The notes beneath the pieces were generated by a model. It had not been told where the DNA came from. It saw only the letters and a program-made list of their open reading frames with translations, and ran no database searches. Positions 57,708 through 64,000 of a stretch of 64,000 nucleotides of DNA are shown one piece after another. Source of the DNA: an uncultured Saprospiraceae bacterium. Its GTDB lineage: Bacteria; Bacteroidota; Bacteroidia; Chitinophagales; Saprospiraceae. Numbering within the stretch: the stretch's first letter is position 1; the number at the start of each line of letters is the position of its first letter. The DNA lies in NCBI GenBank assembly GCA_938016265.1, contig CALLWB010000021.1, positions 1 to 64,000 of the forward strand, read 5' to 3'. Made by a program: the position numbers and the translations under genes.

Positions 57708-59276
57708 ATGAAATCCTTCCTTCTTTTATTGCCCATTATTTGCATATTCTCCCTGTGTTCTTTTGCGCAGGGAGTTGGAATTACTGATACAGGAGCCGCA
57801 ACTCCTAATTCGAATGCAGTCTTAGATGTTTCTTCAGATACGAGGGGGACGTTATTACCAAGACTGACCACTGTGGCTAGAAATACCCTAGGCACCGCAT
57901 TGACTAATGCTGAAGATGGCATGTTGGTTTATGACAAAGACGTAACTATTTTTTACTACTGGGATGGGCCCAATTTACAATGGATGCAGGTAGGCACGGG
58001 GTCTGGCGATTTGTGGGGAAGTCAAGTTGTGCAAACCGCAGGCACCAATATTACTGGTGATGGGACGGCAAGCGCCCCCCTTACCGTAACAGAAGTGGAT
58101 GGATCGATAACCAATGAACTGCAAACTATCTCAGAAACAGGTAATGTGGTAACCCTAAGCAACAATGGTGGATCCTTTACCGATGACGATACCCAACTGT
58201 CAGAAGCTCAGGTGGATAACTTTGTAAGCAACAACGGATACCTAACCTCTTTTACTGAAGTGGATGGTTCGGTGACTAACGAACTGCAGAATATTGCTGG
58301 TTCCTCCTTCAACGGTTCTACAGGAAATTTAGCCATTGGTATCCAAAACGGAACTGGCCAAACTATCAATTTGAATGGTCTAAAGGATCATGATTGGTAT
58401 GAAACGGGGGGAACGATACAACCAAATAACATAAACGATGACATTTACACACAAGGCAGAGTCGGCATTGGAACAACAAACCCAACGCGAGCCTTAACAA
58501 ATATTGATGGCAACAGCTCCTTCGCTAATGTTGCTTCAGGGAATACCGGTCAAAATGTCAAGTCCTTTTCATGGCATACCAATCTACAAGGATTCTCCGC
58601 AGCCATAATAAACACTTCAACCGCAAATGGCTCTAACGGTTTGCAAGTAAGAACGGAACATGCCAGCGCAAATAGCAAAGTTATGGTACTAGGGACAGGG
58701 ATCTCTTCATTAGCAAATGCCAATACTGATTACCTGACGGTACTGGGCAATGGGAACGTAGGAGTTGGAGTAAGCACTCCCTCTGACAAACTCCAAGTAC
58801 AAGGAAAAGTCAAAATTGTAGATGGTACACAAGGGACTGGCAAAGTATTTACGTCAGATGCTAGCGGAAAAGGAAGCTGGGAATCGATAAAAAGATCAGG
58901 TTTGTTTTCAAATACAGCAGGTGCAAATTCGTGGTCGGGAGAAGTACCAGGCAATGATCCTCCATTTATTTATAATCTGGTCGGAAAATCTAATGATGTA
59001 CTAATCACAAAAACTAGTCAATATGAAATCCAAGGAAATGTACCACTGTATCTTACTAGTGGGGTTTATTATATTGGTTTTTGCCGATCTGATGGATCTG
59101 TTTTTTCTTGGTATGAATTAGACCTGCCAAGTACTCCATCTAAGAATGTTCCATTTCCAAGATCAACCATGATACTTTCCCCCGGAACCTATTATGTAGG
59201 GATATTTTGTGTGAATGGAACCTGCACTGGGTCTTATCCGCATATGAATTTGACAGTTCAGGGGATTGGATATTAA
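57708..59276 (+). CDS. Tail-fibre-like secreted protein
   Basis: Signal peptide 1-21 (MKSFLLLLPIICIFSLCSFAQ). GVGITDTGAATPNSNAVLDV is the common opening of this fibre family. Repeated VDGSxTNELQxI segments (about 130-200) form a stalk. HDWYETGGTIQPNNINDDIY with TQGRVGIG is shared almost word for word with the S74 protein at 48814. The C-terminal 130 residues form a separate beta domain (YQ-IQG-PLYLTSGVYYIGF, then GTYYVGIFCVNGTCTGS) instead of an S74 chaperone. Function unknown; probably a surface fibre with a different tip. Confidence 0.82.
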   Translation: MKSFLLLLPIICIFSLCSFAQGVGITDTGAATPNSNAVLDVSSDTRGTLLPRLTTVARNTLGTALTNAEDGMLVYDKDVTIFYYWDGPNLQWMQVGTGSGDLWGSQVVQTAGTNITGDGTASAPLTVTEVDGSITNELQTISETGNVVTLSNNGGSFTDDDTQLSEAQVDNFVSNNGYLTSFTEVDGSVTNELQNIAGSSFNGSTGNLAIGIQNGTGQTINLNGLKDHDWYETGGTIQPNNINDDIYTQGRVGIGTTNPTRALTNIDGNSSFANVASGNTGQNVKSFSWHTNLQGFSAAIINTSTANGSNGLQVRTEHASANSKVMVLGTGISSLANANTDYLTVLGNGNVGVGVSTPSDKLQVQGKVKIVDGTQGTGKVFTSDASGKGSWESIKRSGLFSNTAGANSWSGEVPGNDPPFIYNLVGKSNDVLITKTSQYEIQGNVPLYLTSGVYYIGFCRSDGSVFSWYELDLPSTPSKNVPFPRSTMILSPGTYYVGIFCVNGTCTGSYPHMNLTVQGIGY

Positions 59277-59416
59277 AGGCTTTTCGCTGAAGGGAAATGG
59301 CGTGAAATTTATTTTGCAGTATAGAAGAATAAACCCAAGGGAACTTTTATCACTTTTTCGCTGTCTTCTAGGTGCAAGTAAATCAATTCTCCAACAAAAA
59401 TAGATTCGCAAATAGC

Positions 59417-60265
59417 ATGCAGGAAAACGCTGAACTAAAAGAACTAGCAAGGTTAGATCAACTAGACCGCACCCGATACTGGTTAGGAGAATTGTCCGAA
59501 CAAGAACTTTGGAAGCGCGACCGCATCCGACTGTTGAAAGTCATTGAGTTGGTGGAGCAGAATATAGCTACTACTGCGAAAGACTTTACCAATGCGGCCA
59601 TCGTTTTTCAACACGGTAAGGATGAACAAAATGAACGATGGGCATACGCAAGTGGCATGGCCGTAAAAATGATGAGAAAAGCAATAGATTTAGACCCATC
59701 CACTCACAGATGGCTCCTCGCAGCAGCAATCGACAGAGATCTGATGGTGAGAAACCTCCCACAAATTTACGGCACTCAATACACCAGGAAAAATGAAAAC
59801 GCTCCCTGGGAGTTTTACACACTAGATCCCACAAAAATAACCGATGTAGAAAGAAAGGAATACCACGTCAAGACAATTCCAGAACAAAAATCAGCGCTCA
59901 TACAAATGAATAAAAAAAAGCTGGTACAAGTTTATTCAAAGCTAAAAGACATCAACAAAGTCCTGCAATTTTGCAAAGAGAATTTTGATATAAATTCGGA
60001 CTACGATTTCTCCTGGAGGGGAATCAGCACTTTTGCTTTTCAGTTAATCAGAATAGGAAAAAAGGAAGAGGCACTGAGCGTCTTCCAATTGTTGACCGGT
60101 TTGTATCCAAAGGAATACGATCCCTTTCATAGTTTAGGCTTCTTGCAGGCAGAACTTGGTTTGTACAAAGAAGCGGAAAGCTCCTATTTGCGTTCGCTGG
60201 AGCTCCATCCGGGTTTTGAAACGGCAAAGAGGGATTTGAGTAATTTGAGGAGTGAATTTTTATAA
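59417..60265 (+). CDS. DUF6624 and TPR protein
   Basis: ATG 59417 is chosen over an upstream in-frame start at 59372. The N-terminal part (about 10-165) matches DUF6624: LDRTRYWLGELSEQELWKRD, AAIVFQHG, AAAIDRDLMVRNLPQIYGTQY, and DPTKITDVERKEYHV. The C-terminal 110 residues carry TPR-like helices (EALSVFQLLTGLYPKEYD, EAESSYLRSLELHPG). Cytoplasmic, role unknown. It stands alone between the fibre gene and a hydrolase. Confidence 0.8.
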   Translation: MQENAELKELARLDQLDRTRYWLGELSEQELWKRDRIRLLKVIELVEQNIATTAKDFTNAAIVFQHGKDEQNERWAYASGMAVKMMRKAIDLDPSTHRWLLAAAIDRDLMVRNLPQIYGTQYTRKNENAPWEFYTLDPTKITDVERKEYHVKTIPEQKSALIQMNKKKLVQVYSKLKDINKVLQFCKENFDINSDYDFSWRGISTFAFQLIRIGKKEEALSVFQLLTGLYPKEYDPFHSLGFLQAELGLYKEAESSYLRSLELHPGFETAKRDLSNLRSEFL

Positions 60266-60417
60266 GGAGTGAACGCAAGAATGGAGCGTAGGAGAAAATG
60301 GGGAGAACATGCTTCAATGTTGAATACGAAAATAACAGAACCTTGTGTAGAAGTATTTTTTAATTTTACAGTATATCTTTGATAATGTTTCATATACTAG
60401 GGAACTAAAAATAATCA

Positions 60418-61260
60418 ATGGAAAAAATTGAAATTGAGGGAAACACGATAGACTACAAGGAGGTTGGAACGGGATATCCGCTGCTATTTATCCATGGCGC
60501 ATTCTCAAGCGGGAAAACTTGGAGAAAAGTAGTGCCGGAGCTATCTGCCCATTTCCGATGCATTATTCCCGAATGGCCATTTGGAGGGCACAAGACGCCA
60601 ATACAGCATGAAATGGACTTTACGCCATCAGGAATTGCGGAATTAATCTCCAAAGTTCTGGATTCGCTGAATTTGACACAAGTGATGATTGTTGCCAATG
60701 ATACTGGAGGAGCCTATGCACAAGTGTTTACTGCAAAATATAGTCAGAAAGTGTCAAGTTTGGTTTTGACGAATTGTGAAGGATTTGAGATTTTCCCGCC
60801 TAAAAAATTCCAATCCTTAAAAACAATGGTGAAAGTGCCTGGATATCTGCGGGGAATGGCGCGATTGTTTCGCTTTACTTCTTTCTTAAAATTGAATATT
60901 ACATTCGGTCTATTGTCCAATAGTTTGAAAAAGGAAGAAATCTATGAATTCTACGTAAAAGAATTTTCAGAAAACAAGTTAATCCAAAACGACTTTAGAC
61001 AATTGGCTGCTGGATGGGATCCAAAATATACAATAGAAGCCGCTAAGAAGTTATCGAGTTTTGAACAACCGGTTTTGATACTCTGGGGAACAGAGGACAA
61101 ACTACTGTTTCCAGTTGAACTCGGAAAAAGATTGAAAGCGCTTTTTCAAAACGGTACATTTGTAGAGATTCCTGATTCTATGACCTATGTTCAAGAAGAT
61201 AATCCGAAGGAGTTGGCTAGGAATATTATCAGGTTCTCTAAAGAACAAGGGCTACTTTAG
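60418..61260 (+). CDS. Alpha/beta hydrolase with Asp nucleophile but no catalytic His
   Basis: 280 residues, alpha/beta-hydrolase fold: FIHGAFSSGKTWRKV is the oxyanion region, the nucleophile elbow reads NDTGGAY with D95 (haloalkane-dehalogenase/epoxide-hydrolase style), and GTEDKLLFP supplies acid D227. At the normal GHFxQEDNP position the sequence is SMTYVQEDNP, so the catalytic His is replaced by T256. Otherwise the protein is intact. It may be a non-hydrolytic member or use another base. It precedes a GNAT gene by 75 bases. Confidence 0.85.
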   Translation: MEKIEIEGNTIDYKEVGTGYPLLFIHGAFSSGKTWRKVVPELSAHFRCIIPEWPFGGHKTPIQHEMDFTPSGIAELISKVLDSLNLTQVMIVANDTGGAYAQVFTAKYSQKVSSLVLTNCEGFEIFPPKKFQSLKTMVKVPGYLRGMARLFRFTSFLKLNITFGLLSNSLKKEEIYEFYVKEFSENKLIQNDFRQLAAGWDPKYTIEAAKKLSSFEQPVLILWGTEDKLLFPVELGKRLKALFQNGTFVEIPDSMTYVQEDNPKELARNIIRFSKEQGLL

Positions 61261-61335
61261 CGTATATACGTTTTGTTGTTCAGAAACTACTGGTAATTTG
61301 ATTTGGCCTTAAGGGGAATTAACAAAAAAAGAAAG

Positions 61336-61788
61336 ATGCAATTCAGAAAAGCAGAAAGAAGAGATGTCTTCGCAATCGTGCAAATGATCGCCAATGACAA
61401 ACTAGGGCAGCTCAGAGAAAATTTTAGCGACCCACTTCCCGATAGCTATTATTCGGCCTTCGAAAATATCACCAATGACCACAATCAAGAATTAATCGTC
61501 CTCGAAGATGACAATAAAAAAATAATCGGCACCTTACAATTGTCCTTCCTCCAATACCTAACCTACCAAGGAGGCATCCGAGCCCAAATAGAAGCAGTAC
61601 GAGTGCATCCCGACCACCGAGGAAAAGGAATCGGCGAAAAAATGTTTACCTGGGCAATCAACCGGGCAAAAGAACGAAATGCACACCTCGTCCAACTCAC
61701 CACAGACAAGAAACGACCAGAAGCACTTCGATTTTATGAGAAACTTGGATTTAAAGCATCTCACGAAGGGATGAAATTGCATTTTTGA
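61336..61788 (+). CDS. GNAT family N-acetyltransferase
   Basis: About 150 residues from ATG 61336. Motif A is VRVHPDHRGKGIGEKMFTWA (acetyl-CoA pyrophosphate loop HRGKGIG), motif B is RPEALRFYEKLGFKASHEG. Substrate cannot be read from sequence. The second half is in the A/C-rich codon style seen in patches across the window. The next gene starts ten bases after its stop, suggesting an operon. Confidence 0.88.
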   Translation: MQFRKAERRDVFAIVQMIANDKLGQLRENFSDPLPDSYYSAFENITNDHNQELIVLEDDNKKIIGTLQLSFLQYLTYQGGIRAQIEAVRVHPDHRGKGIGEKMFTWAINRAKERNAHLVQLTTDKKRPEALRFYEKLGFKASHEGMKLHF

Positions 61789-61798
61789 AGGGGATGAA

Positions 61799-62617
61799 AT
61801 GAGGAAAATAATACCACTTATTGTTTTATTAATTTTAAACGCTTGTACTTCTCAATACGACGAGTTAAATGGGCATTGGCATATTACCTTAGTGTCAAAA
61901 AACGACTTGCTTGGACACGGTAGAGCAATAATTGATTTTGAGGATAATTTCGGCATGTGGAATAAAAATGTAGAAAATGCATGGGGTGGGTTTGGAATAT
62001 TTCCGCAAGACGGTAATATTTTAGTGAGTAATTCAGCATGCTGGTCAGAAGAATTTACGTTTACGGTAGAAGGAGATTCCTTAAGTTTATTTAAGGAGGG
62101 AATTCTGAAATATGAAGGATATAAATGCGAATTGCAATGTTGCAACAAAGAAAAGGATTTTTTTTTATTATCCGATTTGAAGATAGAACTACCTATTTCG
62201 AAAGATTTACATATAGATAGTCAACTACAAAATAGAGATTTCTACCCAATCCAAATACTGATTTTTGGTAAAGATTTGAATGGGGAGATCACATTGGAAT
62301 TTGGCCAGGATTTATCAAGACAGATTGAAATAGAATCCTGGATAAAAGAACTGGAAGGCCTGTATCAATATAAAGAAAATGGGGAGCATAAAATTTTGGT
62401 CTATATAGACAAAAGTATACAGTTATCAAGTATAAAAAAGGTATTACTCGAATTGGAAAAATGGGGAGTAAAAAAAATACACTATGCCACCAAGATGCCA
62501 TTAAATTTGTCCCAAGAATATAAACCTATTCTGTACGAACTAGATGTCAAAGAGAATTTTGGAACAAACGCGATAAGTGATAATTTTCAAAATTGGATAG
62601 ATGTAAATATGGAATAA
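61799..62617 (+). CDS. Lipoprotein of unknown function
   Basis: Signal with lipobox ILNAC (Cys16). Residues 25-115 look like a lipocalin-like or META-like beta barrel (LNGHWHITLVS...FGMWNKN...FTFTVEGDSLSLF), with a CELQCC cluster after it. The C-terminal half has an alternating beta/alpha pattern (HKILVYIDKSIQLSSIKKVLLEL) reminiscent of the ExbD/TolR periplasmic fold, though no membrane helix precedes it. Family not assigned. GAAGGGG just before the ATG could be a ribosome-binding site. Confidence 0.72.
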   Translation: MRKIIPLIVLLILNACTSQYDELNGHWHITLVSKNDLLGHGRAIIDFEDNFGMWNKNVENAWGGFGIFPQDGNILVSNSACWSEEFTFTVEGDSLSLFKEGILKYEGYKCELQCCNKEKDFFLLSDLKIELPISKDLHIDSQLQNRDFYPIQILIFGKDLNGEITLEFGQDLSRQIEIESWIKELEGLYQYKENGEHKILVYIDKSIQLSSIKKVLLELEKWGVKKIHYATKMPLNLSQEYKPILYELDVKENFGTNAISDNFQNWIDVNME

Positions 62618-62649
62618 AGAAGCTCCAATCCCTCAGAATCAATAAACAA

Positions 62650-63308
62650 ATGAAAATATACGCAATAAGCGGCCTCGGTGCAGACAAAAGAGTGTTCCAA
62701 TACCTAACTCTCAATGATCAGCTTATCCTATCGAATGGATCGACCCCAAACCTCAAGAATCCATCGAAGCCTACGCCAGCCGCTTTGCTACAGTGATCAA
62801 CACCAAGGAACGCTTCGCTATACTAGGAGTGAGTTTTGGAGGATTAGTCGCAGTAGAAATCAGAAAAAAATTAAAACCAGCATTAACCATATTAATATCC
62901 TCCGCCGAAACTAAAAACGAACTGAGATCAATCTATCGCCTCATCGGAAAATCTAAAATAATCAAGCTCCTTCCTAGGCAATTGTTCGACCCACCAAGAA
63001 AAATAGCCCACTGGCTATTTGGAACATCACACACAAAACTACTAAGCCAAATACTAGATGACACCGACCTCCAATTTGCAAAATGGGCAGTCAACGCACT
63101 ACTAAATTGGCAAAACACCACCCAACTAGCCCATCCAACATTAAAAATTAGTGGCACTAAAGACAAGCTAATTCCTCCACAAAAAGACAGTAAACAGATA
63201 CGAATAGACCAAGGAGCCCATTTTATGATTGTAGACCGAGCAGCCGAAATTAGCAAAATCATAAATGAAGAAATTAGGAAAATTGACCAACAATCAATAT
63301 TATCCTAA
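62650..63308 (+). pseudogene. Frameshifted alpha/beta hydrolase
   Basis: ATG 62650 opens MKIYAISGLGADKRVFQYLT, the usual start of a small Bacteroidota alpha/beta hydrolase, but the frame stops at 62796. The rest of the protein (PIEWIDPKPQESIEAYASRF, then GVSFGG, GTKDKLIP and GAHFMIVD) continues in another frame to 63308. One missing base near 62727 (ATCC where ATCCC would restore the frame) explains it. The Ser-Asp-His triad is intact across the two parts, so the break is recent or a sequencing error. Unlike the 60418 hydrolase, this one keeps the catalytic His. Confidence 0.82.
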
Positions 63309-63344
63309 TCAGAATCGCAACATCAAGCACAATCAACAACAATA

Positions 63345-63773
63345 TTGAAAACGCCAAACAACAATAATCATGTGGAAGCACCAGAGGAGGTCTATCTATA
63401 CAAAGGGCCGTCTCAAATTCCTGATTCCGGAGATGGATTGTTTACCGCAATAGATATCTATCAAGGAGAAACGATCGCTTTTTTTAAAGGAGAAATATTG
63501 ACAGAGAATCAGGCAAAAACAAGAGCTGACGAAGGAAATGACCAATACTTTATCAATTTGCTGGATGGCAGTATAATGGACTCGCTTAACACTAAATGTT
63601 TTGCGAAATACGCCAATGATGCGAAAGGGCTCACCAATTCCAACTTTACTAACAACGCAAAAATCACCTTAGATGATAACGAAAAGGTATGCCTTGAAGC
63701 TACTAGGGATATAAATGCGGAGGAAGAATTGTTTTGCAGTTATGGCAAAGAATATTGGGAAAAACATGGTTAA
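63345..63773 (+). CDS. SET-domain protein (putative lysine methyltransferase), non-ATG start
   Basis: 142 residues forming little more than a SET domain: GDGLFTAIDIYQGETIAFFKG is the N-terminal SET motif, CFAKYANDAKG...NFTNNAKI stands where NHSCxPN is normal, and DINAEEELFCSYGKEYW is the C-terminal catalytic motif with Tyr. SET proteins methylate protein lysines using S-adenosylmethionine; free-standing ones occur in some bacteria. No in-frame ATG exists near the start; TTG 63345 or GTG 63372 must be used. Substrate unknown. Confidence 0.82.
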   Translation: MKTPNNNNHVEAPEEVYLYKGPSQIPDSGDGLFTAIDIYQGETIAFFKGEILTENQAKTRADEGNDQYFINLLDGSIMDSLNTKCFAKYANDAKGLTNSNFTNNAKITLDDNEKVCLEATRDINAEEELFCSYGKEYWEKHG

Positions 63774-63939
63774 ACGTATTGGTTTTTAATGATTAACATT
63801 GATTACTAAGGGATTCTTTGGCAAGGCAATTCTGGTATTTTTTCAGTGGTACCTCGTTGAAAATTAAATTGCAAAGATCAAATTTTCTTAAAACGATTTT
63901 TAAGAGTAGGTTTATCAATAAATAAATATGGGGTTGAAA

Positions 63940-64000
63940 TTATTCAATCTTTAAAACATGCTTCGTTAGTCCATACCGATCATCTTGATATTGCACAAAA
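63940..64000 (-). CDS. Possible 3' end of a minus-strand gene
   Basis: The minus strand reads FVQYQDDRYGLTKHVLKIE and then TAA at 63940-63942, open to the window edge. Only 19 codons are visible; composition is protein-like but no family can be named. The gap 63774-63939 shows nothing else. Confidence 0.35.
   Translation of the reverse strand, partial: FVQYQDDRYGLTKHVLKIE

Overview
The window looks like chromosome of a Bacteroidota species, most likely a Saprospiraceae-like (Saprospiria) bacterium. The evidence is several type IX secretion (T9SS) C-terminal domains, giant repeat-built secreted proteins, SprB-like repeats, a TAnnTTTG-type promoter element, and a C-terminal module (IVDWV...LR, HRNH, dockerin-like loops) that I associate from memory with Saprospiraceae surface proteins. 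No rRNA, CRISPR array, IS element or integrase is visible.

Layout. (1) 1-3726 is the 3' part of a giant SprB-like adhesin with a type B T9SS domain; its first 900 bases are four near-identical 225-bp repeats. (2) 3768-4738 is a minus-strand array of eight tRNAs, two of them structurally odd. (3) 5346-14290 carries four kynurenine-pathway enzymes (tryptophan 2,3-dioxygenase, an ACMSD-type decarboxylase, kynureninase, kynurenine 3-monooxygenase). They are interrupted by a two-gene cassette at 7750-10559: a three-part cell-wall hydrolase (T4-type lysozyme, peptidoglycan-binding domains, M15 peptidase) with a DNRPE leader and no signal peptide, followed by a lipoprotein that could be its immunity protein. 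(4) 14276-16657 is topoisomerase III. (5) 17115-45871 is a block of five giant secreted proteins: two paralogous beta-rich proteins with different C-terminal sorting regions, a lamin-tail/CotH-kinase/cadherin-like protein, a GH30 glycosidase with ricin-type lectin domains, and a purple-acid-phosphatase/GH74-like/CBM9-like fusion. Three of the five share the IVDWV/HRNH/dockerin-like C-terminus. (6) 46614-64000 holds ordinary small genes (enoyl-CoA isomerase, DUF1569, DUF1801, AraC regulator, DUF6624-TPR, hydrolases, GNAT, SET domain) mixed with tail-fibre-like secreted proteins (one with a peptidase S74 chaperone) and lipoproteins.

How the genes work together. The kynurenine genes would degrade tryptophan through 3-hydroxyanthranilate; ACMSD diverts flux from quinolinate/NAD to catabolism. 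Formamidase and 3-hydroxyanthranilate dioxygenase are not in the window. The giant proteins look like cell-surface machinery for binding and attacking polysaccharide or phosphorylated matter. The hydrolase and lipoprotein pair is the best candidate for a contact- or injection-dependent antibacterial system.
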